From Alphaproteobacteria bacterium UBA3002 (GTDB taxonomy: Bacteria > Pseudomonadota > Alphaproteobacteria > Rickettsiales > UBA3002): a DNA stretch of 10,923 bases. The translations under genes were made by a program, and so were the position numbers. The notes under the pieces are model-generated. The model had not been told where the DNA came from. It made no database searches and saw nothing but the letters and a program-made list of their open reading frames with translations. The DNA is taken from NCBI GenBank assembly GCA_002346425.1, contig DDZS01000013.1:831-11753 (forward strand), read 5' to 3'. Of this stretch, positions 1-7,391 are shown in pieces (the stretch's first letter is position 1; every line of letters starts with the position of its first letter).

Positions 1-2105
1 TCGACCATCTCGACCATGAAGGTCGACTGTCCACGCGCCAGATCATCTGCCGCGCCGACACGACTGAACAAACGATCAACCACGCCAATCTCCGCGGAGC
101 TTGCCGGAACATAACTACCCATTTGCGCTAAAATAGCGATGAGCGCATTCTGTCGCAGAAAGGTTGACTTACCGGCCATATTTGGCCCTGTCAGCAACCA
201 GAGGGATTGCGCTTCACTCAAGTCGCAATGATTGGCCATAAATCGTTCGCCATCGCGGCGCAGCGCCGCTTCCACCACCGGATGGCGCACGTCGCGCACG
301 TCGAAACGGCAATCCTCATGCATCTCTGGGCGACAATACTGTTGCTCCTCAGCGAGCGTCGCCAACGCGGCCAATACATCGAAGCTCGCCAGCGCCCGCG
401 CACAGGCAATGAGTGACAATGACGCTTCTTTGACCCGACCACATAGTGCTTCAAAACATTCGAGTTCAATCTGCTGCGCGCGTCCTGAGGCTTCGGCAAT
501 CTCGCGCGCAGTTTCCGAAAGCTCGGTCGTGGTATACCGCAGATTATTCGCCAGCGATTGGCGATGAATAAACTGTTCCGTAATTTTACTTTCATGCGCG
601 GCGGTGATCTCGATGAAATAGCCGAGCACGTTATTGAATTTGATTTTCAGTGTGCCGATGCCTGTGTCTTTGGCATAGCGTTGCTGCATCTGCGCGATAA
701 CCTGTTTGGCGTTGCGCTGTAACCTACGGTGATGATCCAGTCCGGCATTATGCCCTTCAGCGATGAAGCCGCCATCGCGTGCCAGAAGCGGGGGATCGGC
801 AATCAATGCCTGATGCAATTCTTTCGTTAGCGCGCTATGTTCGCCTAAGCCAGCGATCAGCTCTTTTAGTAAAGTCGGCATCCCGCCCGCGAAATCCTTT
901 TGTTGGCTATGCAAATGCAGTTGTTCACTGATTGCCTGCGCCATTTCAAGGGTGGTACGAATCGCCAGCAAGTCCCGCGGGCCGCAGCGACCAAGACACA
1001 CCCGACTGATCGCCCGTTCCATATCGGCAGCACGCGGCAAATGCTGGCGTATGTGCTGATGTAGACGCGACTGGCTTAAACACCAGGCGATCATATCGTG
1101 GCGCGCGGTAATGGCGGATAAGTCTGTCAACGGTGCTGTGAGCCAGTTGGCTAGTAAGCGCCCACCTGCCGCAGTTTGCGTCTTATCAATCACGCTCAGC
1201 AACGATCCTTTGCGGCTTCCCGAAAGTGTAGCCACCAGTTCCAGATTACGCCGGGTGGCGGCATCGATCTGCATTGCCAGTCCGGCCTGCTCTTTTTGCG
1301 GCGGATCCAGCCGGGGCAGCGCATTCAATTGCGTGAGTTTCAAATATTCCACCAACGCACCACACGCCGCTACTTCTGCCGGCGTCAATGCACCGAACGG
1401 CTCTAACGTTTGCACCCCATATTGCGAGAGCAATAGGCGCTCGGTTTTTTTCGGATCAAACTGACTATCCGGCTGAATGCTGAGCGGATATTCACTGATG
1501 GCCGCTCGAACCTCCTCATGCAGGGATTGGGCGATCAACACTTCTTTTGGCCCAACCCGCGCAACATCTGCCGCCAGCTGCGCCGCGTCGGTTGCCATTA
1601 CCCGGAAGTACCCGGTCGAAAGCTCCAGCCATGCCAACGCCATCGTTCCATGCGCCCGTGTAACGCAGGCAAGGTAATGCGATTGTTTACCCGCCAGCAG
1701 CCCTTCTTCGGTAATGGTTCCGGGGGTGACCACGCGCACGACATCACGCTCAACCACGGCTTTATAGCCACCGCGTTTCTTCGCTTCTTCCGGGGTTTCC
1801 AGCTGTTCGCAAATCGCGATTTTATGCCCTGAAGCGATCAGCTTTTCCAGATACGCTTCATGGCTATGCACGGGTACGCCGCACATCGGGATATCCTCGC
1901 CTGCATGTTTACCGCGCTTGGTCAGCGCAATGTCCAGAATCTGCGAGGCGAGCACTGCATCATCAAAAAATAGCTCGTAAAAATCCCCCATACGGTAAAA
2001 TAAAATACAATCCGCATAGCGCATTTTGATCTGCAGATATTGCTTCATCGCAGGCGTAGCCGTGGCCAACTCTGGTGCGTCTTCCGATGCGGGTAATGCG
2101 GACAT
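1..2105 (-). CDS. mutS: DNA mismatch repair ATPase MutS (partial, C-terminus off window)
   Basis: MutS scans newly replicated DNA for mispairs and small loops and, with ATP, recruits MutL for strand repair. Seen: 701 residues of an open frame running off the left edge. The mismatch-reading Phe-X-Glu is F42-Y43-E44 within MGDFYELFF; the connector, lever and clamp regions follow; Walker A is GPNMAGKST at about residues 640-648 (bases 188-162). The last visible stretch, RLFSRVGAADDLARGQSTF, is a strongly conserved MutS ATPase segment. Walker B and the C-terminal dimerisation part lie outside the window. I chose the ATG at 2105 (MSALPASEDAPEL); an internal Met at residue 20 (base 2048), just before the conserved KQYLQIK start of the mismatch domain, is possible because neither start has a clear Shine-Dalgarno. 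It is divergent from maeB, a pairing I recall from other alphaproteobacteria. Identification is near certain; the exact start is not. Confidence 0.97.
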   Translation of the reverse strand, partial: MSALPASEDAPELATATPAMKQYLQIKMRYADCILFYRMGDFYELFFDDAVLASQILDIALTKRGKHAGEDIPMCGVPVHSHEAYLEKLIASGHKIAICEQLETPEEAKKRGGYKAVVERDVVRVVTPGTITEEGLLAGKQSHYLACVTRAHGTMALAWLELSTGYFRVMATDAAQLAADVARVGPKEVLIAQSLHEEVRAAISEYPLSIQPDSQFDPKKTERLLLSQYGVQTLEPFGALTPAEVAACGALVEYLKLTQLNALPRLDPPQKEQAGLAMQIDAATRRNLELVATLSGSRKGSLLSVIDKTQTAAGGRLLANWLTAPLTDLSAITARHDMIAWCLSQSRLHQHIRQHLPRAADMERAISRVCLGRCGPRDLLAIRTTLEMAQAISEQLHLHSQQKDFAGGMPTLLKELIAGLGEHSALTKELHQALIADPPLLARDGGFIAEGHNAGLDHHRRLQRNAKQVIAQMQQRYAKDTGIGTLKIKFNNVLGYFIEITAAHESKITEQFIHRQSLANNLRYTTTELSETAREIAEASGRAQQIELECFEALCGRVKEASLSLIACARALASFDVLAALATLAEEQQYCRPEMHEDCRFDVRDVRHPVVEAALRRDGERFMANHCDLSEAQSLWLLTGPNMAGKSTFLRQNALIAILAQMGSYVPASSAEIGVVDRLFSRVGAADDLARGQSTFMVEMV

Positions 2106-2144
2106 AGACACAGATATAGCAGCTTTAAAACACCCGCCTAGCGG

Positions 2145-2171
2145 AGATTAAGCGATATGGGATAGTGTCAA
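2145..2171 (-). promoter_or_regulatory. possible mutS promoter (-35 / -10)
   Basis: On the minus strand a perfect TTGACA (2171-2166) is followed, after 15 bases, by TAATCT (2150-2145), which would give a leader of about 33 bases before the mutS ATG. The 15-base spacer is short and the -10 matches only 3 of 6 consensus bases. A competing -10-like TATATC lies at 2118-2113, only 7 bases before the ATG, but has no recognisable -35 at normal spacing. Inference only. Confidence 0.25.
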
Positions 2172-2180
2172 AACCGCTTA
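2149..2180. repeat. short inverted repeat in the mutS-maeB divergent region
   Basis: TAAGCG at 2149-2154 and its exact complement CGCTTA at 2175-2180 are separated by 20 bases. The pair brackets the candidate mutS -35 element, so it could be an operator for a dimeric regulator or merely chance; six-base arms are short. No regulator gene is visible in the window. Confidence 0.25.
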
Positions 2181-2192
2181 CACAAATCGACC

Positions 2193-2198
2193 GGAGGT
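2193..2198 (+). promoter_or_regulatory. strong Shine-Dalgarno GGAGGT ahead of an upstream ORF
   Basis: GGAGGT lies 6 bases before a GTG at 2205. It is the best match to the anti-Shine-Dalgarno that I noticed upstream of any start in the window, yet it sits about 95 bases before the apparent maeB start, and 14 bases from the first in-frame maeB candidate (TTG 2213), too far to serve it well. It therefore points to translation of the small ORF at 2205-2312. Confidence 0.5.
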
Positions 2199-2204
2199 AA
2201 ACAC

Positions 2205-2312
2205 GTGCTTTATTGCACTGCATCACTAGATTTCCTTTTCATTTGGCGAACGCACGCTACATTGCGCGCAACTTACATAGAGAGAGGCGCTACATGGCAT
2301 CCGAAAATATGA
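2205..2312 (+). CDS. possible 35-residue leader peptide upstream of and overlapping maeB
   Basis: A GTG-initiated frame of 35 codons plus TGA has a near-ideal ribosome site (GGAGGT, 6-base spacing). It begins MLYCTASLDFLF and ends RGATWHPKI, and overlaps the first 19 bases of maeB in a different frame. I recognise no family. It shows no run of one amino acid of the kind seen in attenuators and no convincing signal peptide. If translated, ribosomes would cross the maeB ribosome site and start, so it could couple, damp or regulate maeB translation. The alternative is that the Shine-Dalgarno is fortuitous, or that maeB itself starts upstream at TTG 2213. Real expression is uncertain. Confidence 0.3.
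   Translation: MLYCTASLDFLFIWRTHATLRATYIERGATWHPKI
2280..2287 (+). promoter_or_regulatory. ribosome binding site deciding the maeB start
   Basis: The purine run GAGAGAGG ends 6 bases before ATG 2294. This favours the start MASENMKITDEDAL over the 27-residue-longer frame beginning at TTG 2213, whose extra N-terminus (HCITRFPFHLANARYIAR) resembles nothing expected at the front of a malic enzyme. Confidence 0.55.
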
Positions 2313-4657
2313 AAATCACCGATGAAGACGCGTTGTATTTTCACACCAAAGGTCAACCAGGGAAATTAGCAATTGAGGCGACTAAGCCGCTGATTACACA
2401 GCGCGATTTATCCCTCGGCTATTCGCCGGGTGTTGCTGTGCCATGTATGAAAATTCATGAAGACCCAAATCTAGCCTACGAATATACCGCAAAAGGCAAT
2501 TTCGTTGCGGTCATTTCTAACGGGACTGCCGTGCTCGGTCTCGGCAATCTCGGTGCGCTGGCGTCTAAGCCTGTGATGGAAGGTAAAGCCATCCTCTTTA
2601 AACGCTTTGCCGATATTGACGGAATCGATGTAGTCATCGATTCGCGGGATAACGATGAAATCATCAACGCTATCAAGCTAATCTCGCCGACCTATGGTGG
2701 TATTAATCTTGAGGATATTGCGGCTCCCGATTGTTTTATTATCGAGCAAAAACTCAAAGAACTTTGCGACATCCCCGTTTTCCATGATGACCAACACGGC
2801 ACAGCCATCATCGCCGCTGCCGGTATTATGAATGCGTGTCACCTGACAGGCCGCGATATCAAGGACATTAAAGTCGTTGCCAACGGCTCAGGCGCGGCGG
2901 GCATGTCGTGTATTGAACTGTTAAAGACCATGGGCGTGCCGAATCAAAATATTCTGCTCTGCGATCGCCTTGGCGTGATTTACGAAGGCCGTACCGAGCA
3001 GATGAATCAATGGAAATCCGCGCATGCGGTGAAAACCAAAAAACGCACCCTCTTGGAAGCCATGAAAGGGGCGGATGTGTTCCTCGGTCTTTCGGTTGCA
3101 GGTGCGGTCTCAAAAGAGATGGTCAAAGGCATGGCCAAGAATCCGATCATCTTCGCGATGGCCAATCCTGTGCCGGAAATTATGCCGGAAGAAATCCTCG
3201 AAGTCCGCGACGATGCAATCATCGCGACCGGCCGTTCGGACTATCCGAATCAGGTCAATAACGTAATGGGCTTCCCGTATATTTTCCGGGGCGCGCTTGA
3301 TGTGCGTGCAAAAGAAATTAACGATGAAATGAAGCTGGCCTGCGCCGAAGCGCTGGCTGCGCTGGCACGCGAAGATGTGCCGGAAGAAGTCTCGGCCGCC
3401 TATTCGGGCCGCGAAATGCGCTATGGCCGGGAATATATTATCCCTGCTCCGTTCGATCCGCGCTTGATCTCTACAATTCCGCCTGCCGTTGCCGAAGCAG
3501 CGATGCGCACAGGCGTGGCGCGCAAACCCATCAAAGACTTCGCCGCCTATCGCCGCGAACTTTCTGCGCGCCTTGATCCGACAGCCAATAGCTTAAACTC
3601 GATTTTCGATCGCGTGCGTGCCAATCCCCAGCGCATTATCTTTGCCGAAGGCGAAGAGGAAAAAACCATCCGCGCGGCAATTCACTGGCGCGACAATGGC
3701 TATGGCAACCCGATTCTGGTGGGCCGTGCCGACCGTATTCGCGATAAAATGAAAGAACTCGGCGTGAAAAATGCCGATGACATCGAAATCAGCAATGCAG
3801 CCGTTTCCTCAAACGTACAGGAATATATCGATTACCTGTATGAGAAGCTGCAACGTAAAGGATTCATCTACCGCGATATCGTGCGTATGGTGAAAAACGA
3901 CCGGAACATCTATGCATCGTGTATGCTCGCTTGCGGTCATGGCGATGCGATGGTGACGGGTCTGACGCGCGGCTATAACCGTTCGATGGAAAATATCTGC
4001 CGCGTGATTGACCGTCGCAAAGGTGAATTGCCCTTCGCGATGGATATGATCATTACCAAGCACCGCACCGTCTTCGTATCCGACGTGGCTATCAACGAAT
4101 TACCTTCGGCAGAAGAACTCGCGGATATCGCGGAATTGACGGCAGCAAAAGCAGCGCAAATGAATCACGAACCGCGCGTCGCCTTCCTGTCGTATTCGAA
4201 CTTCGGTAATCCGATGCGCGAAAAATCTGAGCGTATCCGGGATGCGGTATGCGAGATGGATAAACGCAAAGTTGATTTCGAATATGATGGCGAAATGTCA
4301 GCCGATGTCGCGCTGAATGCTGAGCTACTTTCGCTCTACCCCTTCTGTCGCTTAAGCGCCCCGGCAAACGTGCTTGTGATGCCTGCGCTGCACTCCGCGC
4401 ATATTGCGTCGAACATGATGGCGGAACTTGGCGGTGGCACGACCATTGGCCCGATCCTCTGTGGCATGGATAGCCCGGTACAAATTGTGCAGATGGATGC
4501 CAGCGTGTCGGATATCATCAACCTGTCGGCCATCGCTGCGATTGATGCCATCGAAACGCAGCGTGCTACCCGTCGCCGTCATGGCAATGCCGGAAACTCG
4601 ACGGCGAAATCTAAGCAAGGCACAGTGAAGAAAAAGCCAAAAGCCGCGGGCAAATAG
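2294..4657 (+). CDS. maeB: NADP-dependent malic enzyme with C-terminal phosphotransacetylase-like domain
   Basis: This cytosolic enzyme oxidatively decarboxylates malate to pyruvate, normally with NADP and a divalent metal, linking the TCA cycle to pyruvate, acetyl-CoA and NADPH supply. Of 787 residues, about 15-160 form the malic N-terminal domain (SPGVA near 44-48, EGKAILFKRFADIDG near 96-110), 161-425 the dinucleotide domain (HDDQHGT 164-170, NGSGAAG 197-203, ANPVPEI 290-296, GRSDYPNQVNNVMGFPYIFRG by 313-333), and about 430-755 a PTA-like domain (IIFAEGEEEKTIRAA; HGDAMVTGLTR). In such hybrids the PTA part is generally regarded as regulatory (acetyl-CoA sensing) rather than a working phosphotransacetylase. 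Cofactor choice cannot be read securely. The last 30 or so residues form an Ala/Lys/Arg-rich tail ending KKKPKAAGK, beyond the usual fold. Start chosen from the ribosome site at 2280-2287. A membrane glycosyltransferase follows after 18 bases, probably co-transcribed. Confidence 0.96.
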   Translation: MASENMKITDEDALYFHTKGQPGKLAIEATKPLITQRDLSLGYSPGVAVPCMKIHEDPNLAYEYTAKGNFVAVISNGTAVLGLGNLGALASKPVMEGKAILFKRFADIDGIDVVIDSRDNDEIINAIKLISPTYGGINLEDIAAPDCFIIEQKLKELCDIPVFHDDQHGTAIIAAAGIMNACHLTGRDIKDIKVVANGSGAAGMSCIELLKTMGVPNQNILLCDRLGVIYEGRTEQMNQWKSAHAVKTKKRTLLEAMKGADVFLGLSVAGAVSKEMVKGMAKNPIIFAMANPVPEIMPEEILEVRDDAIIATGRSDYPNQVNNVMGFPYIFRGALDVRAKEINDEMKLACAEALAALAREDVPEEVSAAYSGREMRYGREYIIPAPFDPRLISTIPPAVAEAAMRTGVARKPIKDFAAYRRELSARLDPTANSLNSIFDRVRANPQRIIFAEGEEEKTIRAAIHWRDNGYGNPILVGRADRIRDKMKELGVKNADDIEISNAAVSSNVQEYIDYLYEKLQRKGFIYRDIVRMVKNDRNIYASCMLACGHGDAMVTGLTRGYNRSMENICRVIDRRKGELPFAMDMIITKHRTVFVSDVAINELPSAEELADIAELTAAKAAQMNHEPRVAFLSYSNFGNPMREKSERIRDAVCEMDKRKVDFEYDGEMSADVALNAELLSLYPFCRLSAPANVLVMPALHSAHIASNMMAELGGGTTIGPILCGMDSPVQIVQMDASVSDIINLSAIAAIDAIETQRATRRRHGNAGNSTAKSKQGTVKKKPKAAGK

Positions 4658-4675
4658 ACCGCAGAAAATTGGGCG

Positions 4676-6016
4676 ATGACCTTACCGCGCTGGCTGCTGA
4701 TCACGCTTATCATCGCCAGCGGTGCGGGCATCATTCTGTATCACATTTTTCGCCTGCCCATTGGGTCAGACGAAGCGGCGCATCTGTTAACCGGCCTCGA
4801 ATATCTGCAGCAGGAAGACTATCGCTACGAACGTTTGCATCCGCCACTAGCGCGGGCGATTGCCGCGCTTCCCATGCATTTGCAGGGTAAAAAAGCGCCT
4901 GTCACCGCGCCTTGCTCCTCATCTTTCGCGGAGTTTTATAACGCGCGGCTAGCTGAAGGCGCGCAAGGGATGTTTCCTGCCTATTGTTTACATCCCGCGC
5001 TGGAACAGTTTCAGGCAAACCTAACGGCATCTGACTTGCGGTTGCCACGACTTGTCATCTTGGGTTTTTATATCATTGCCTGCCTTGCTTTTTACCGGTT
5101 GGCGAATGCTTTTTTCCCCGCAGGTCCTTCAGTTTTCGCGCTGTTGATATTTGCGCATTTACCGCCCGTCATCTGGTTCAGCGGATTTGTCATGCTGGAT
5201 ATTCCGCTGCTTGCCGCACTCTTGTTGACCTGTCTGGCGTGGCTGCATTTGCTGCAACGTCCCCATTTCTATACCGCCCTCGCCTTCGGGCTTATGCTCG
5301 CCGTGTGCATCTTGATTAAATATTCTGCGCTGTTGTGGCTGCCATTGCTTTGTGGGGCGTTCTTATGGATCAATCGACGCAGTGTCGACTGGGCGCTCCG
5401 CTGGTGGGGCTTTGCCGGGGCCGTCGCTTTTGCGGCAATGTGGGCTGCGTTTGATTTCTCGCTCAGCATTCCTGCCAATGTGATTCCGCCACTCAAAAAC
5501 ACTCCTGCCGACTGGGCGACTCAAGCGTGGCTACCATTAGGAGAAGTCTGGCAAGGCATCTATGAAATCGTGTTGAAAAATGCGCGCGGCCACACCAGTC
5601 CACATTGGCAAGGCCATCTATTCGCGCATGCCGATCCGGCGTGGTATTACCCATTTTCATTACTTGTGAGCCTACCTTTTGTAGCGTTGCTTATGACGCT
5701 ACTCGGAACTTCCCGCTGGCGCACCTACCCGACCGTTTCTCTTTTCATCCTGCTTATTGCCATGCTTCTGACGGTGATGCCAAGCCAGATTCAGGTGAAT
5801 CTGCATCATATCCTGCCGATTTATATTCCCGTGTGTTTACTCGCTGCGCAGGGTGCCGCCTTTTTATCGCGTCGCGCCAGCGGCCAGTTAGTGTTAGAGC
5901 TAATCGGGGTCTTCTATCTACTAACCGCTTCGACGCATTTCATCGCACCTAAGCTGATCCCACAGCACAGCCTGCAAAGCCGGTGGATTGGGGAAACATT
6001 CAATAGTCTGAATTAG
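4676..6016 (+). CDS. GT-C type polytopic membrane glycosyltransferase (ArnT/PMT-like)
   Basis: A 446-residue inner-membrane protein with an N-terminal membrane segment (about 5-23) and roughly nine more hydrophobic spans (near 124-143, 150-168, 171-193, 197-225, 241-262, 322-342, 352-368, 378-396, 404-420). The first outward loop carries the acidic pair D32-E33 in GSDEAAH and then HPPLARAIAALP (55-66); this layout, plus WYYPFSLLVSLP near 323-334, is typical of GT-C / GT39-like enzymes that transfer a sugar from a polyprenyl-phosphate donor on the periplasmic side. Acceptor and sugar cannot be told from sequence. It starts 18 bases after the maeB stop with no clear Shine-Dalgarno, so it may rely on the upstream gene, although a metabolic link with maeB is not apparent. 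Its stop overlaps the hemB stop by 4 bases. Shorter than classical ArnT (about 550 residues). Confidence 0.75.
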   Translation: MTLPRWLLITLIIASGAGIILYHIFRLPIGSDEAAHLLTGLEYLQQEDYRYERLHPPLARAIAALPMHLQGKKAPVTAPCSSSFAEFYNARLAEGAQGMFPAYCLHPALEQFQANLTASDLRLPRLVILGFYIIACLAFYRLANAFFPAGPSVFALLIFAHLPPVIWFSGFVMLDIPLLAALLLTCLAWLHLLQRPHFYTALAFGLMLAVCILIKYSALLWLPLLCGAFLWINRRSVDWALRWWGFAGAVAFAAMWAAFDFSLSIPANVIPPLKNTPADWATQAWLPLGEVWQGIYEIVLKNARGHTSPHWQGHLFAHADPAWYYPFSLLVSLPFVALLMTLLGTSRWRTYPTVSLFILLIAMLLTVMPSQIQVNLHHILPIYIPVCLLAAQGAAFLSRRASGQLVLELIGVFYLLTASTHFIAPKLIPQHSLQSRWIGETFNSLN

Positions 6017-6975
6017 CCCAGCACTTTGGCCACATCACACGCCGCATAGGTGAAAATGCCGCGCGCACCGGCGCGTTTAAAGGCAATTAGACCTTCTAGC
6101 AATGCGGCATCTCCATAGGCTTTCAGCATCTGATATTCACCGCTGACCTGATAAGCGAAAGTCGGAACTCCAAGCGTGGCCAGATCGCTTAAGATATCCA
6201 AATAGAACATGCCCGGCTTGACCATCAGCCAATCGGCCCCTTCTGCCAAATCCAACTGCGCTTCGTGCAGCGCTTCGGCGCGATTAGCCGGATCCATCTG
6301 ATAGGATTTCTTATCGGCTTTCCCCAACGCCCCAGCACTGCCGACCGCCTCGCGGAATGGGCCATACAAACAAGACGCATATTTCGCGGCATAAGATAAA
6401 ATAAGGGTATCCGCATATCCCGCCGCTTCCAGCGTATGCCGAATAGCCGCCACGCGCCCGTCCATCATATCGGAAGGTGCGACCACATCCGCGCCCGCTT
6501 CAGCCAGAATGACAGCTTGCTCGGCCAACATAGCCACCGTATCATCGTTGACAATGCTGCCGTCGCGCAGCAGCCCATCCTGTCCGTGACTAGTATAAGG
6601 ATCAAGCGCGACATCCGCGATCACGCCCATGTTTGGCACGGCATTTTTTATGGTGTGGATGGCCTGACAGACTAGATTATCAGGGTTTAACGCCTCTTTG
6701 CCTTGCTCGCATTTTTTCGCTGCATCGATGTTAGGAAACAGCGCGATGGCGGGGATGCCAAGGGCCGCGGCCATTTTCGCCTGCTCGGCAAGCTGTGAGA
6801 GCGCAAAACGCGCTACGCCCGGTAAGCTGGCAACCGGTCCGACATCTACTGCACGTTCTGCCACAAATATAGGCCAAATCAGATCATCGGGCGATAGATG
6901 TGCTTCCGCCACCAACCGGCGGCTCCAATCCGCCTGACGCGCGCGACGCAAGCGTGTTTTGGGATATTGCCTCAT
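6013..6975 (-). CDS. hemB: delta-aminolevulinic acid dehydratase (porphobilinogen synthase)
   Basis: HemB condenses two 5-aminolevulinate molecules to porphobilinogen, the second common step of tetrapyrrole (heme) synthesis, in the cytosol. The 320 residues are normal family length. Schiff-base lysines are K198 in LSYAAKYAS and K253 in MVKPGM. The metal loop DVALDPYTSHGQDGLL (121-136) carries aspartates where zinc enzymes have cysteines, so this is the Asp-rich, magnesium-responsive type known from Pseudomonas, rhizobia and plants. The N-terminal RLRRARQ and DLIWPIFV are also typical. Start: ATG 6975, whose A-T-G-A overlaps the stop of the preceding membrane-protein gene; a 52-residue longer frame from 7131 is rejected because it would run through that gene and adds a non-family sequence. 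Third gene of the tlyA - membrane protein - hemB unit; it converges on the glycosyltransferase gene. Confidence 0.97.
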   Translation of the reverse strand: MRQYPKTRLRRARQADWSRRLVAEAHLSPDDLIWPIFVAERAVDVGPVASLPGVARFALSQLAEQAKMAAALGIPAIALFPNIDAAKKCEQGKEALNPDNLVCQAIHTIKNAVPNMGVIADVALDPYTSHGQDGLLRDGSIVNDDTVAMLAEQAVILAEAGADVVAPSDMMDGRVAAIRHTLEAAGYADTLILSYAAKYASCLYGPFREAVGSAGALGKADKKSYQMDPANRAEALHEAQLDLAEGADWLMVKPGMFYLDILSDLATLGVPTFAYQVSGEYQMLKAYGDAALLEGLIAFKRAGARGIFTYAACDVAKVLG

Positions 6976-7391
6976 ACCTGCGCCACCCATGGTCCGTAAT
7001 ACCCATACCAGATACTTAACAGAGCGATGGGCACTACCAGCCACATCGGTGATCGAAACAAGCCTAAGGCAATCGCAATCGCAAAACCGAAGGGGGAAAG
7101 AATCGCAAAGGCTCCTATCGGCAGAATCCAACGCAGGTCCTTCTGTAACTTATCATACCGCGCGCCCTGCCAGCGAGCGACGGGAGGTGCGGCAAATCTT
7201 CCCGCGATAAATAGAATCGCGAAAGCCAATGCTCCTCCGAAGAAGGCATAGATGCTGGCAAGCTGCATGTCGTAGCCGCCAAAAAGGCCCATGGCATCGC
7301 CAATTAATTCTTCTCGAAACGGCAGCAGAAGATGGAAAAAGGCTTCTTGGCCCACCAGATCATATAAGGCAGCGTTTGCGGTCATGCTCAT
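6972..7391 (-). CDS. small multi-pass membrane protein, possibly DedA/YqaA-like
   Basis: 139 residues, strongly hydrophobic, with about three to four membrane spans (near 44-66, 88-112 and 115-132, plus a weaker one at 15-26). Visible motifs: LPFREELIGDAM (23-34), FGGALAFAILFIAGR (51-65), a basic loop ARWQGARYDKLQKDLR (72-87), and SPFGFAIAIALGLFR (99-113). The layout of a Pro-Glu re-entrant-looking start, a Gly-rich helix ending in GR, a basic loop, and a Pro-containing helix ending in AxGxxR-like sequence recalls the DedA/SNARE-associated family (YqaA-type short members), but this is pattern resemblance only; treat the function as unknown. Start ATG 7391 overlaps the tlyA stop (ATGA), with GGGA 5 bases upstream; a second Met two codons later is possible. 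The stop overlaps the hemB start in the same way, so expression is probably coupled on both sides. Confidence 0.7.
   Translation of the reverse strand: MSMTANAALYDLVGQEAFFHLLLPFREELIGDAMGLFGGYDMQLASIYAFFGGALAFAILFIAGRFAAPPVARWQGARYDKLQKDLRWILPIGAFAILSPFGFAIAIALGLFRSPMWLVVPIALLSIWYGYYGPWVAQV

Noticed and set aside
218..595. Overlapping ORFs on both strands in the first 600 bases
   Set aside because: All are out-of-frame shadows of mutS, whose own frame is open across the whole region and has clear motifs including Walker A.
2213..2293. Extension of maeB to a TTG at 2213 (27 more residues)
   Set aside because: The added residues do not resemble a malic enzyme N-terminus, the GGAGGT is 14 bases away, and ATG 2294 has its own ribosome site at ideal spacing.
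4092..4618. Several minus-strand ORFs of 70-90 codons under the 3' part of maeB
   Set aside because: They are opposite a conserved PTA-like domain, mutually overlapping and low in protein-like character.
6976..7131. Longer hemB start at 7131 (52 extra residues)
   Set aside because: It would be read through the membrane-protein gene in another frame, encodes Cys/Arg-rich shadow-like sequence, and the ATGA junction at 6975 gives a natural start with normal family length.
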